Source: CAZSBB01 sp964605235 (GTDB taxonomy: Bacteria; Planctomycetota; Phycisphaerae; Phycisphaerales; Phycisphaeraceae). Taken from it: a stretch of 64,000 nucleotides of DNA. The position numbers were made by a program, and so were the translations under genes. The stretch lies in NCBI GenBank assembly GCA_964605235.1, contig CAZSBB010000006.1, positions 1 through 64,000 on the forward strand, read 5' to 3'. Positions 17,626 through 26,367 of the stretch are shown in pieces (the stretch's first letter is position 1; each line of letters starts with the position of its first letter). The notes beneath the pieces are model-generated. The model searched no databases. It worked only from the letters and a program-made list of their open reading frames with translations, and was not told the DNA's origin.

Positions 17626-18732
17626 ATGAGCAACCAAGACCTGTTCGAGCAGACCATCGCCCATTACCTGGCGCCCATCCGGCAGTACCTGGAGGATGCC
17701 GGCGTCACCGAGGTGATGATCAACCACGCCGATGAAATCTTCATCGAGCGTGCCGGACGTATCGAGCGCACCAACGCTCGTTTTGCCGACGAACAGGCGT
17801 ACCACGCGGCCGTCAACAACATCCTGCAATACACCGGCAAAAGCCTCAGCGACGAGCAGCCGCTGGTCGACACCCGCCTGCCCGACGGCTCGCGCGTGCA
17901 TGTCGCCAAAGCCCCCTGCGCCCGCTTCGGCACCGCCATCACCATCCGCAAGTTCGGCAAAACCACGCTGAACATCGACGCCCTGGTGGACAACGGCTCG
18001 CTGACCCGCCGGGCGCGCGAATACCTCATGCTCGCGGTGCGCGCGGAGCGCAATGTGCTCGTCGCCGGCGGAACCAGCAGCGGCAAGACTTCGTTGCTCA
18101 ATGCACTGAGCAGCTTCATTCCCCAGGGCGAGCGCATTGTGGTCATCGAGGACTCGGCGGAGTTGCAACTGCAGCAGGAACATGTCATCTCGATGGAAAC
18201 CCGCGCCCCCGACCGCTACGGCCGCAATGCCGTGAGCATCCGCGATTTGTTCCGCTCCAGCCTGCGTCTGCGCCCCGACCGCATCGTCATCGGCGAAGTG
18301 CGCGGCGGGGAAGCTTTGGACATGATCCAGGCGATGACCTCCGGCCACGGCGGCTCCATGGGCACCCTGCACGCCAACAACCCCCGCGATGCGCTGAGCC
18401 GGCTGGAAACCATGGCGCTGATGAGCAAGGTGGAACTGCCCCTGCACGCCCTGCGCGCCCAGGTGGCGTCCGCCATCGACGTGGTGGTGCAGATGAGTCG
18501 CCACGTCGGCGGGCGGCGTATGTGCACCCAGATCAGCGAGGTTCTGCCGGTGGACGAGCATCACCAGTACCAGCTTCGGGACATCTTCGAGCTGCGCCCC
18601 GTGCAGGACAAAAACGGGCGCAAATTGATGCAATTGAAGTGGACCGGCGAGCGTTCAACCATGGCGGGCGGGTTGCGTCAGCCCGAACGCGACCTGGTGA
18701 CCGAGCTGACGGCCGGCATATTTGAAGTGTGA
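17626..18732 (+). CDS. cpaF: CpaF/TadA-type pilus assembly ATPase
   Basis: The 368-residue secretion ATPase powers assembly of Flp/Tad pili from the cytoplasmic face. It has an N-terminal domain (EVMINHADEIFIERAGRIER), GGTSSGKTS at 148-156 (Walker A, Lys154), VVIEDSAELQL (Asp box), LRLRPDRIVIGEVRGGEA (Walker B) and TSGHGGSMGTLHAN (His box). The start at 17626 begins at the conserved N-terminus; the longer frame reads through the upstream palindrome. It is somewhat shorter than many CpaF proteins because it lacks the N-terminal extension. It is followed by two pilin-like genes and a prepilin peptidase. Confidence 0.95.
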   Translation: MSNQDLFEQTIAHYLAPIRQYLEDAGVTEVMINHADEIFIERAGRIERTNARFADEQAYHAAVNNILQYTGKSLSDEQPLVDTRLPDGSRVHVAKAPCARFGTAITIRKFGKTTLNIDALVDNGSLTRRAREYLMLAVRAERNVLVAGGTSSGKTSLLNALSSFIPQGERIVVIEDSAELQLQQEHVISMETRAPDRYGRNAVSIRDLFRSSLRLRPDRIVIGEVRGGEALDMIQAMTSGHGGSMGTLHANNPRDALSRLETMALMSKVELPLHALRAQVASAIDVVVQMSRHVGGRRMCTQISEVLPVDEHHQYQLRDIFELRPVQDKNGRKLMQLKWTGERSTMAGGLRQPERDLVTELTAGIFEV

Positions 18733-18794
18733 CGCCGGCGCGGGTTCGGATCAAATGTCTTAACTATTGCTCTGATCGGTGGTAAAATAAATCC

Positions 18795-18986
18795 ATGCCA
18801 CGCCTCGGACGTCCCAGTCTGCTCGCCTGCCTCACCGCCGACCGCAGCGGCGCCACCACGCTGGAATGGGCGCTGCTCCTGGGCTTTTTCCTCTATCCGA
18901 CTTATTGGATCATCACCACTCTGCTGCAGACCCTCACCAGCTACTACGGCCTGATGACCACCCTCAACGCCATGCCCATCCCCTGA
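18795..18986 (+). CDS. Flp-like pilin, first copy
   Basis: The 63-residue protein has a short charged leader ending GATTLEW, then a hydrophobic segment of about 20 residues (ALLLGFFLYPTYWIITTLLQ). The Gly-x3-Glu pattern is the class of site cut by Tad prepilin peptidases (cut after Gly, Glu at +5). It lies 62 bp after cpaF. Its hydrophobic core contains Pro and several Tyr/Trp residues, unlike a standard Flp pilin, so it may be a minor or atypical subunit. No strong ribosome binding site was seen. Confidence 0.7.
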   Translation: MPRLGRPSLLACLTADRSGATTLEWALLLGFFLYPTYWIITTLLQTLTSYYGLMTTLNAMPIP

Positions 18987-19157
18987 CCCCCCCCGGCCCC
19001 CGGCCCCCGGAAGTTTGCCCAGCGGAAGGCGGACGGTTGGGGGATGGATGCAGTGAAAACAGCAACATTGATGACCCCTGTGATTGATCTGAAACAAACC
19101 GTCGGCAATCTGGGCCGACGCACCACCTCAAACGGTTTTCACGAAAGGATGACGGTC

Positions 19158-19391
19158 ATGGAAGCGAAGAGTCTTACCCGACGCCTGGCGGATGGCGCGA
19201 TGCGGCTGTACCGCTGCGAGCAGGGGGCTGAGGGTTTGGAAAAACTGCTGATCATCGGCGCCGTGGTGCTCCCGCTGCTGGCGTTGTTGATGGTGTTCCG
19301 CACCCAGATCGCCGAGTTCGTCAGCGGCGGGTGGGAAGATGTGCAGGAGCGCAACGACGACTTTGATCCCGACAGCGCGCTGGGCAACTGA
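19158..19391 (+). CDS. Flp-like pilin, second copy
   Basis: The 77-residue protein has a basic leader (LTRRLADGAMRLYRCEQ), the motif GAEGLEK and a hydrophobic helix (LLIIGAVVLPLLALLMVF). GxxGLE is typical for Flp pilins in this phylum, where Glu sits at +5 after cleavage. The start at 19158 has AAAGGA about 9 bp upstream; an in-frame ATG at 19149 is possible. The C-terminal tail is acidic. With the preceding gene it forms a tandem of two dissimilar Flp-like proteins immediately before the prepilin peptidase. This copy looks closer to a major pilin. Confidence 0.8.
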   Translation: MEAKSLTRRLADGAMRLYRCEQGAEGLEKLLIIGAVVLPLLALLMVFRTQIAEFVSGGWEDVQERNDDFDPDSALGN

Positions 19392-19605
19392 GCTCGGTGC
19401 GGTTGTAGTCCGGCGACATGACGGCGCTGCTCGCGGGCGCGCCGTCATGCCGCCGGTTGACGCTGACAGTGCCGGACGCGGCGCTGCGGCGACTTCCGTC
19501 TGGTTGACCGCAGTTGGGCCGCATCCCTCCGCCCTTCCCGGGCCTGTGCGGTCGGCGGCGCAGCGGGTAAGGCAGGCGTTCAGACCTCCGCCGGCGAGAC
19601 TGCTC

Positions 19606-20169
19606 ATGCAATGGATCACCTTTGCCCTGCTGGCGGTGGTGTTGCTCATCGGCGCTTACACCGATGTGCGCCGGGGCATTGTGCCCAACTGGTTGACCCT
19701 CCCGGCGATCCTGCTGGGCGTCATCTGGGCGGTGGTCCTCGGGGCTGTGGTCCGCAGCGAAGGCGCACTAGGCCCGAGCATCGCCCATCAACTGATGCTC
19801 TGCGGCGGAGCGTTCCTCGCGGCCTTCATCCCCATGGCGACCATCTTCTTCCTGGGCGGACTCGGCGGCGGCGATGTGAAACTCATGGCGGCGGTCGGGG
19901 CGATCAGCGCCAGCTTCGATGTCGTCCTGGGCACCATGTTCATCGGCCTGCTGATTGCCGCGGTGATGGCGCTGGTCTCCATGTTCCGCAACAAACTGGG
20001 CAAACGCACCCTCACCCGCATCGTCAGCGCGGCCATGACCGCCAGCGCCAAAGTCAAACCCGATATGCCGGCCGACAGCCCGCGCATCCCCGTGAGCCTG
20101 GGCCTGTGCATCGGCGGCCTGCTCAGCGGCCTGGAATACCTGTTGAGCGTCCCCATGCCCTGGAGCTAA
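19606..20169 (+). CDS. Prepilin peptidase (CpaA/TadV, A24 family)
   Basis: The 187-residue polytopic membrane protein cleaves Flp pilin leaders. The two catalytic aspartates are visible in GAYTDVRRGIVPNWLT (residues 17-32) and GGLGGGDVKLMAAVG (the GxGD motif, about residue 90). It has the small size of TadV/CpaA enzymes and lacks the methyltransferase domain of PilD. The start at 19606 follows a weak GGCGAGA site; the frame remains open to 19339 but without conserved sequence. A 214-bp gap separates it from the second pilin. It is followed by a run of repeats. Confidence 0.92.
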   Translation: MQWITFALLAVVLLIGAYTDVRRGIVPNWLTLPAILLGVIWAVVLGAVVRSEGALGPSIAHQLMLCGGAFLAAFIPMATIFFLGGLGGGDVKLMAAVGAISASFDVVLGTMFIGLLIAAVMALVSMFRNKLGKRTLTRIVSAAMTASAKVKPDMPADSPRIPVSLGLCIGGLLSGLEYLLSVPMPWS

Positions 20170-20482
20170 CCCCCCCCCGGAAGTATTCCCGTGGCATCAA
20201 GAGGCCGTCTTGTAGGTCCGGGCTTGCCCGGACACGGAATCACGAAGGACAAGTAATAACCAAGGGCTACGAATAACCCAACGCCCAGCTTGTCCGGGCA
20301 AGCCCGGACCTGCAAAACTTGCCCGGACACGAAATCACGAAGGACATGAAATAACTAAAAGCCTACGAATGCCCCAACGCCCAGCCTGTCCGGGAAAGCC
20401 CGGACCTGCAAGACGCCAAGCTGGGATAAACTGATAGCGGCCGGGGGATGAAGGGATTTGCCGTCTGTTTGGAGCAGCCGCC
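20170..20482. other. Gap filled by repeats before tadE
   Basis: This 313-bp gap contains a C8GGAAGTAT element (about 20171-20186) and a BIME-like array (20211-20412). After these come about 70 bp with no recognisable promoter. No gene was found. Confidence 0.7.
20211..20412. repeat. BIME-like array with tandem duplication
   Basis: The first element (20211-20314) has arms TGTAGGTCCGGGCTTGCCCG and TCCGGGCAAGCCCGGACCTG facing each other. A unit of about 95 bp (20223-20317) is then duplicated at 20318-20412 with scattered differences (roughly one in eight positions). The duplication keeps the palindromic arms while the spacer drifts, suggesting the arms are maintained. Confidence 0.85.
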
Positions 20483-21382
20483 ATGATCGACGCCACTACG
20501 ATGCCGCTTTCGCCGCCGCCCACCAGCGCGGCCGGCCAGGCGTGGCTCCTCGAGGCGCTGACCAGTTCATTTTCCCTCTGGCTCATCGCCATCGGTCTGC
20601 TCACGTTCGCTGCGCTGGTGGTGCTCGCCCACGGCATGACGTTGCTGCCGCGCCTGCCCCGGCGGTCGTTCTGGTTGGACCACACCGGCACGGCGACCGT
20701 GGAGTTCGCCCTCGTCACGCCCATTGCGTTGTTCCTCGCGCTGGTGCTGGGACAAACCACGCTGGCGATGGGCGGGAACATCTTCGTGCATTACAGCGCC
20801 TATGCCGCCACCCGCGCGGCAATCGTGCAGATTCCCCGCAACCTGCTCGACGACGATGAGCCGACCGATGTGGTGGACCTGGACTTTGGCCAGAAGATCG
20901 AACGCATCCGCGAAGCGGCGGCGCTGGCGCTGCTGCCGGTGGCGGGACGCAGCGACGCCGGCTCGGAGGTGGATGCTCAGGCGTATGTCGCGGGGCTGAC
21001 CGCGTTTTATGCCGCCCACGGGCAGGCCCAGCCGCGCTGGGTGGAACGGCTCGCGGCGGACCGTTACCGCTACGTGCTCGAGCACACCGAAGTCACTTTG
21101 CTATTGACTCAAAGCCGCGCGGACGAGCGGGTGACTTTCACCCCATTGGAGCGCGGCGTGCACACCTTTGGTTTGCGTGAGCCGATCACCGTGCGGGTGG
21201 ATCACGACCTGAACCTCGCGCTGCCGTATGTCTGGCGCCTGTTTGCCGACAGTGGCGACAGCCGCACCGCGCTGGTGACCGCCGGCTTTACGCTCATCAA
21301 CATGGGCATTGATCGTGAACTCCCGCCGCGGCCGCGCCAGCCGCCGGATTTCAACGCGGTGCTCGAACGCAACCCACAATAA
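20483..21382 (+). CDS. TadE-like pilus assembly protein with extra N-terminal helix
   Basis: The 299-residue protein has the TadE signature GTATVEFALVTPIALFLALV near residue 70, where prepilin-like processing may occur, followed by a soluble region of about 200 residues. An additional hydrophobic segment (LWLIAIGLLTFAALVVLA) precedes it at about residues 32-49, so this is larger than a typical TadE of about 150-200 residues. Minor pseudopilins of this family are needed for Tad pilus biogenesis. It sits between the prepilin peptidase and the kinase gene, all in the same direction. Confidence 0.82.
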   Translation: MIDATTMPLSPPPTSAAGQAWLLEALTSSFSLWLIAIGLLTFAALVVLAHGMTLLPRLPRRSFWLDHTGTATVEFALVTPIALFLALVLGQTTLAMGGNIFVHYSAYAATRAAIVQIPRNLLDDDEPTDVVDLDFGQKIERIREAAALALLPVAGRSDAGSEVDAQAYVAGLTAFYAAHGQAQPRWVERLAADRYRYVLEHTEVTLLLTQSRADERVTFTPLERGVHTFGLREPITVRVDHDLNLALPYVWRLFADSGDSRTALVTAGFTLINMGIDRELPPRPRQPPDFNAVLERNPQ

Positions 21383-21455
21383 GCAATGGACTGACACCCA
21401 CCGTCGCGGCCCAGTGTCGCGGAAAGCCACCACCAGACCGGGGCCCCAGACAACA

Positions 21456-24044
21456 ATGACGCAGTTCAACGGCAACTCGAATCCCGCTTCCCTGGCGGGC
21501 ATCAACCTGGGCGACAAGATCGACAAGTTTGAAATTGTCGACCAGATCGGCGCCGGCGGCACCAGCATCGTCTGGAAAGGCCACGATCGCCTGCTCAATC
21601 GCTTTGTCGCCATCAAGCAACTCGCCCCGGAAATGCTCGCCGGCGCCGATGACGACTACCGCGAACGCTTTCGCCAGGAAGCGGCATTGCAGAAGAAAAT
21701 CACCGATGGCCAGCCGGCGCTGGTGCAAGTGTACGAATTCGTCGAAGACGACCGCGGCCTGTTCATCGTCATGGAATATGTCGACGGCGTCAGCCTCGAC
21801 GCCCTGCTGAGCAAATCCGGGAAGCCCCTGGACGTGCCCACCGCGCTGGGCATCGTCGGCGCTGCCGCCATGGCGCTGGAGGTGCTCCACCAGGCGAACA
21901 TCGTGCACCGCGATCTCAAGCCCAGCAACATCCTGCTGCCCAAAGCCGGCGGTCTGAAACTGTGCGACTTCGGGCTCGCGACCCTGGTCGGCGATCAGGA
22001 CGCCCTGTCCATCGGCACGGTCCGTTACATGGCGCCGGAGCTGAGCCGTTCGGAGCCGGCGGCCCCGCGCAGCGACATTTACTCGCTGGGCATCATCGCC
22101 TACGAAATGCTCGCTGGACGCAGCAAGTTTGAGGATGCCTTCAAGATCGTCATGCGCGATCAGCGCAACCAGGCGCTGCGCTGGATGAAGTGGCACACCA
22201 ACATCCGCGCCAAAGCCCCGGCGTTGCCCAAGCTCAACCCGCAGGTCAATGAAACGCTCGGCGAACTGGTCGCCCGCATGATGGAAAAGGACCCGGCGCT
22301 GCGTATCGGCAGTTGTTCGGACCTGCTGGGCGCGATTCGCCGCCATTTCGCGCCGGGGCAGGAAACCGCCAGTGCTGCGGAGGGCGCGCCGGTGGTCGCC
22401 GGCGCCGCGGAAATCGCCGCCGCGGCGGGCGCCGTCGCCAGCGCCAACCCCACCGCCGCGCTGCCCACGCCCTCGCGTTTGCCCCTGATCCTGGGCGCCA
22501 TCCTCGGCGTGCAACTGCTCATCGGCCTGGGCTTTTACATGGTCAGCCAGAATCGCCAGCAGGCGGCGGTCGAACGCGTGCGCGCGGCAGCGCAGAGCAC
22601 GTTCATGGACGCCCGCCAGCGCTACGACGACGGCCACTTCGGCACCGCCAAGGATAAGTTCGACGCCCTGGCGCTGGAATGGCCCAAGGACCCGGTGCTG
22701 GGTGTCGGCAGTGAAGCCTTCGCCCAGTTGTGTCAGGCCCGGCTGGACCTCGAAGCCCAGCGCTTTGATGCCGCGCTGGCGGGATTGCTCCAGGTGCGCG
22801 AGCGTTCGGTGCTCAAGGGCGACTACCAGCGCGATGTGCAGCGGCTGATCGATGAAACCACCAAAGCCAGCGCCTTTGCCCGGGAAGTGCAGACGATCCA
22901 GCAGTTCATGACCGAAGGCCGATTCGACCTGGCGCGGCAGCGACTCAACGAGCAGCGGCGCTTGGCGCTGCGGCCGGCGGAGGAAAAGCAACTGGCGGAT
23001 CTTGCCGCCCAGATCGAAGACCAGGTGCGCAAGCAGCGCATCGACAACATTCTCGCCGAAGCCAACCGCCGCGTGGACAGCAATGAACTCGAAAGCGCCA
23101 TAAGTTATCTGGAGGAAGCCCGCGCCGATCATCCCAATCACAAACTCGACACCCTGCTCGAAGACCTCAAACGCAACCGCAGCTACGCCCAGGCGCGCAG
23201 CGACGCCGCCCGCTTCACCACCGCCGGCCAGTTGGAGGACGCCATCCGCGCCCTGCAGCGCGCCCAGAAAATCAAAAAAGATGATGCGGTGGCGACCCAG
23301 ATCAACGAACTGAGGTCCCGGCTGGCGTACCAGCAGGCCCGCGCCGCCCAGGACGCCGGCGACCTGACCCGCGCCACCCAGCTTTACACCCAGGCCCTGG
23401 GTTTTGCCGACAACCCCGCCGCCCGGGAAGCGCTCGCGAAGCTCGAAACCGCCGGGCAGAAGGCGGCGTTCCTCCGCGCCGGCGACGACGCCTTCGCCGC
23501 CGGCGACTACAGCAGCGCCGTCAAGCAGTATCAGAACGCCCTGAAACTCGGCCCCGACGCGGACATCCGCACCAAGCTGGTCGCGTCCCAGGTGCGCCAG
23601 CAGGTCATGCAGGGCCGCAGCCTCATGGAGCAGGGCAAACTGGAGGAAGCCGCCCAGGTGTTCGCCGAGGTGTCGCAGACCGCGCCGGATGACGCCGAGC
23701 TGCGCACCGCCACGGCTGCGCTGACCCGCCAGCGCGACTATCTCAAGGCGCTCAAGGAAGGCGACGCCGCCCGCGAGCAGAGCAAGTTCGGCGAAGCCAA
23801 GCGGCTGTACATGCAGGCCCGCCAGGTGATGACCACGCCGGAGATCGAGCAGCGAATCACCGACACCGAGTACGAGCACTTCGTCGCCCAGGGCCGCGGC
23901 TACATGGGCGTCAAGCGCTGGACCGAAGCCCGCGCCGCCCTGCGTTCGGCGATGAGCGTGCGGCCCACGGATGAAGTGCGCCAGTTGCTCGAGGAAGTCG
24001 CCAACAATCTGCCCCGCGATCTGAACAACGAATCGGAGCGCTGA
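21456..24044 (+). CDS. Receptor-like Ser/Thr kinase with TPR-like ectodomain
   Basis: The 862-residue protein has a cytoplasmic Hanks-type kinase domain at about residues 25-290. Gly-rich loop IGAGGTSIVWKG is at 31-42, Lys54 in VAIK, HRDLKPSN at 151-158, DFG at 171-173 and an APE motif in RYMAPELSRSE. A single hydrophobic segment near 342-363 (PLILGAILGVQLLIGLGFYM) is followed by about 500 residues of helical repeats rich in Ala, Gln and Arg, with TPR-like spacing (for example QLYTQALGF and QYQNALKL). All catalytic residues are present, so it should be active. It ends 1 bp before the next gene, and lies inside the Tad pilus locus, which is unusual. A role in regulating pilus assembly is inferred only from position. 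Confidence 0.92.
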   Translation: MTQFNGNSNPASLAGINLGDKIDKFEIVDQIGAGGTSIVWKGHDRLLNRFVAIKQLAPEMLAGADDDYRERFRQEAALQKKITDGQPALVQVYEFVEDDRGLFIVMEYVDGVSLDALLSKSGKPLDVPTALGIVGAAAMALEVLHQANIVHRDLKPSNILLPKAGGLKLCDFGLATLVGDQDALSIGTVRYMAPELSRSEPAAPRSDIYSLGIIAYEMLAGRSKFEDAFKIVMRDQRNQALRWMKWHTNIRAKAPALPKLNPQVNETLGELVARMMEKDPALRIGSCSDLLGAIRRHFAPGQETASAAEGAPVVAGAAEIAAAAGAVASANPTAALPTPSRLPLILGAILGVQLLIGLGFYMVSQNRQQAAVERVRAAAQSTFMDARQRYDDGHFGTAKDKFDALALEWPKDPVLGVGSEAFAQLCQARLDLEAQRFDAALAGLLQVRERSVLKGDYQRDVQRLIDETTKASAFAREVQTIQQFMTEGRFDLARQRLNEQRRLALRPAEEKQLADLAAQIEDQVRKQRIDNILAEANRRVDSNELESAISYLEEARADHPNHKLDTLLEDLKRNRSYAQARSDAARFTTAGQLEDAIRALQRAQKIKKDDAVATQINELRSRLAYQQARAAQDAGDLTRATQLYTQALGFADNPAAREALAKLETAGQKAAFLRAGDDAFAAGDYSSAVKQYQNALKLGPDADIRTKLVASQVRQQVMQGRSLMEQGKLEEAAQVFAEVSQTAPDDAELRTATAALTRQRDYLKALKEGDAAREQSKFGEAKRLYMQARQVMTTPEIEQRITDTEYEHFVAQGRGYMGVKRWTEARAALRSAMSVRPTDEVRQLLEEVANNLPRDLNNESER

Positions 24045-24045
24045 C

Positions 24046-26325
24046 ATGCCGCGCCGCATCACGCTGTGGAGTGGGCCCCCCCGGTCGCCGGCGCGACCGT
24101 GGCGCACGCGCGCCTGGCGGCCGCGCGGCATCATCATGGTCATTACCCTGCTGGCGCTGCTGCTGCTGGCGGCTCTGGTGTTCTACGTCATGAATCTGGG
24201 TGAGCACGCCGCCCGGCGGATCAACGCCCAGAACGCCGCCGACGCTTCCGCTCAGGCCGGCGCCGCGTGGATCGCGCGCAGCTTCAACGTGGTGGCGATG
24301 AACAACACCACCACCGCCTACAACCTGGCGCTGATCAACGTGCTCGACGCCCTGCCCCAGGCGACCGCTGCCGCCCTGCGCGAACAGCAGTTTCTCCTGC
24401 AGGAAGCGCAGGACCTGCACGGCCTGGCGTCGACCAATTCCGCCGCGCTCAACGGCGTGATCGACGAACAACTGAGCCTGCTGGAAACTGAACTCGCCGA
24501 GAGCGTCACCCTGCTGCAGCCGGTCGATGCGTTGTTCGAACGCTATGACATCCGTCAGGTGACGCATTACCAGAGCGATTACGGGCGCGGCCGCTTGTGG
24601 CAGTCCATGCGGGCGATGGAGGATTTGAGCATCGCTACACTGGAGAACCTCGCGGTGCTCGCCCAGCTCAACGCCGTGCGCGCCGGGGTGCTCAACGTCG
24701 GCGACGACAACATCCGCAGCAATGTGGCGGACGCCTTCATGTCGCCCTTGCTGCCGAGTTATGAGTTTCGCCATCGCGGGCAGGGCGAGGCGGAGCAGCA
24801 GACGACTTTTGATGATTTCCGCGACCCGGTGACCAAGGGCCGATTGCCGCTGTGGGCGGATCATGAGCTGGTCAACCGGGGGCCGTATGACGCGCTGTAC
24901 CACTGGGTGGAGCGCAGCCAGGCGGGCAGCAACCAGGTCGTCGGCACACGACCGGGCGTGCCGGGCTCCACGACGGGCGTGGACATCGGCGACACGCCCC
25001 AGCCCTTCGGCGGGCGGCCGGCGGGACATGGCGGCGGCGGCGGCCCGGTGGTGCGCACCGGCTGGGCGCAATACCGCACCTATGGCCCTTACCGCTGGCT
25101 GCTCAACCGCATCGCCGGCTTTGCCGGGCGCGGGCGCTTCGCCTCCCGCACGGAACCCGCCAGCGCGTCGCGGATGAGCGTGCGCACCAGTCGGCTCAAT
25201 CCCTGGGTGCGCGGGTTGGCGGACGCCAAGCTCAACTGGCTCTGGTCCGGCGCCGGGCGTTATGCCGATCGCTTCGCTTTTCCCAGTTGGTCGGACACTT
25301 ACCCGCCCGCGCCCGACAGCCCGCCGGTGTTCAGCGAAACCTGTTACTACCGGCTGGACATCAAGAGCCGCTATCCCCGCGGCCACGCCAGTTTCATGTC
25401 CAACGGCTCGTGGGCCTTTGAGCGGCGACGCTACAACTACAACCCCAATGACACGCTCATCGTCATCGAGCGGCGCAATGACTGGTGGGTGCGCAATCAG
25501 AATCCCACCGGCCCCGACGCGCCGCCCTACCTGCGCTATCCCCATGAACTCAATGGCCAGTTGGCGAACACCACCATCACCCCCGCCGACGGCGGCCGCA
25601 ACCGCATCTGGCTTTCCGAGTATCCCTATACGGTGCTCGCCGACGCGGACATCGGCATCGCGCCCCAGTTCGATGCCGCGGGCAATCGCATCGAACAGGA
25701 AGCCTATTTCATTCAGGTGCTGATGTACGTGGGCATCAATGAGAACCCCATCACACCCGGCGCCTTCCGCGCCAGCAATCCGCCGCGCGGCAACCAGCAG
25801 GCGCTGGCGAACCTGATTGCCGGCGCCATGGGCGATCCGAACCTCGTGGAAACCATCGAGAATCCCCACCTGGGCTTCGACCATGCCGGGCTTGATGCCG
25901 TGGGCCCGGTGGATTTCGATCACACCGTCTTTGGCAAAAGCTATGCCGAGCTGGAACCGGAGTACCCGCAGACGCGCCAGCAGTTGCGCGACTACGTGCG
26001 CGATCGGCTGACCTTCCTGGGGGTGGCGCGGCAGGGGGGGCGGGCGGTGATGTGGTCGGCGCAGTTCGATCGCTACAAGCCGGAGAACGTGATCACCAGC
26101 ATCGCCCAGGTGTCGGTGTTCAACAACCGCTCGTTCGACCTGTGGACGCAGATGTGGCAGAGCCAGCTGGAGCCGGTGGATGATTTTTCGCGCTGGGCGA
26201 TCCAGGTGCAGGTGGACGCGTCGGGTTCGGCGGACCTGCCATTCGTCCATCCCGAGCGGGTGGGGGACGCCGCGACCTATTTGGAGAGCCTGACAGGTCT
26301 GGCCGAGCTGGGATTAAGGCACTAG
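24046..26325 (+). CDS. Large TadG-like pilus-associated protein
   Basis: The 759-residue protein has a basic N-terminus and one hydrophobic segment (MVITLLALLLLAALVFYVMN, about residues 31-50). The motif NAQNAADASAQAGAAW follows, which is the conserved N-terminal region of TadE/TadG-like proteins. The rest is a long extracytoplasmic region with many aromatic residues and no known domain visible to me. Such proteins are typical of planctomycetal Tad loci. The start overlaps closely with the kinase stop (1 bp gap), so expression is probably coupled. The sequence after residue 150 diverges from standard TadG, which has a von Willebrand-like domain in some lineages. Confidence 0.75.
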   Translation: MPRRITLWSGPPRSPARPWRTRAWRPRGIIMVITLLALLLLAALVFYVMNLGEHAARRINAQNAADASAQAGAAWIARSFNVVAMNNTTTAYNLALINVLDALPQATAAALREQQFLLQEAQDLHGLASTNSAALNGVIDEQLSLLETELAESVTLLQPVDALFERYDIRQVTHYQSDYGRGRLWQSMRAMEDLSIATLENLAVLAQLNAVRAGVLNVGDDNIRSNVADAFMSPLLPSYEFRHRGQGEAEQQTTFDDFRDPVTKGRLPLWADHELVNRGPYDALYHWVERSQAGSNQVVGTRPGVPGSTTGVDIGDTPQPFGGRPAGHGGGGGPVVRTGWAQYRTYGPYRWLLNRIAGFAGRGRFASRTEPASASRMSVRTSRLNPWVRGLADAKLNWLWSGAGRYADRFAFPSWSDTYPPAPDSPPVFSETCYYRLDIKSRYPRGHASFMSNGSWAFERRRYNYNPNDTLIVIERRNDWWVRNQNPTGPDAPPYLRYPHELNGQLANTTITPADGGRNRIWLSEYPYTVLADADIGIAPQFDAAGNRIEQEAYFIQVLMYVGINENPITPGAFRASNPPRGNQQALANLIAGAMGDPNLVETIENPHLGFDHAGLDAVGPVDFDHTVFGKSYAELEPEYPQTRQQLRDYVRDRLTFLGVARQGGRAVMWSAQFDRYKPENVITSIAQVSVFNNRSFDLWTQMWQSQLEPVDDFSRWAIQVQVDASGSADLPFVHPERVGDAATYLESLTGLAELGLRH

Positions 26326-26367
26326 GATGAGGCCAGGCGCTGCGGCGCATTGGCTGGGAAATCATTG

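Noticed and set aside
21351..24143. A 930-residue minus-strand frame opposite the kinase
   Set aside because: The kinase has all catalytic motifs; the opposite frame is compositionally a shadow.
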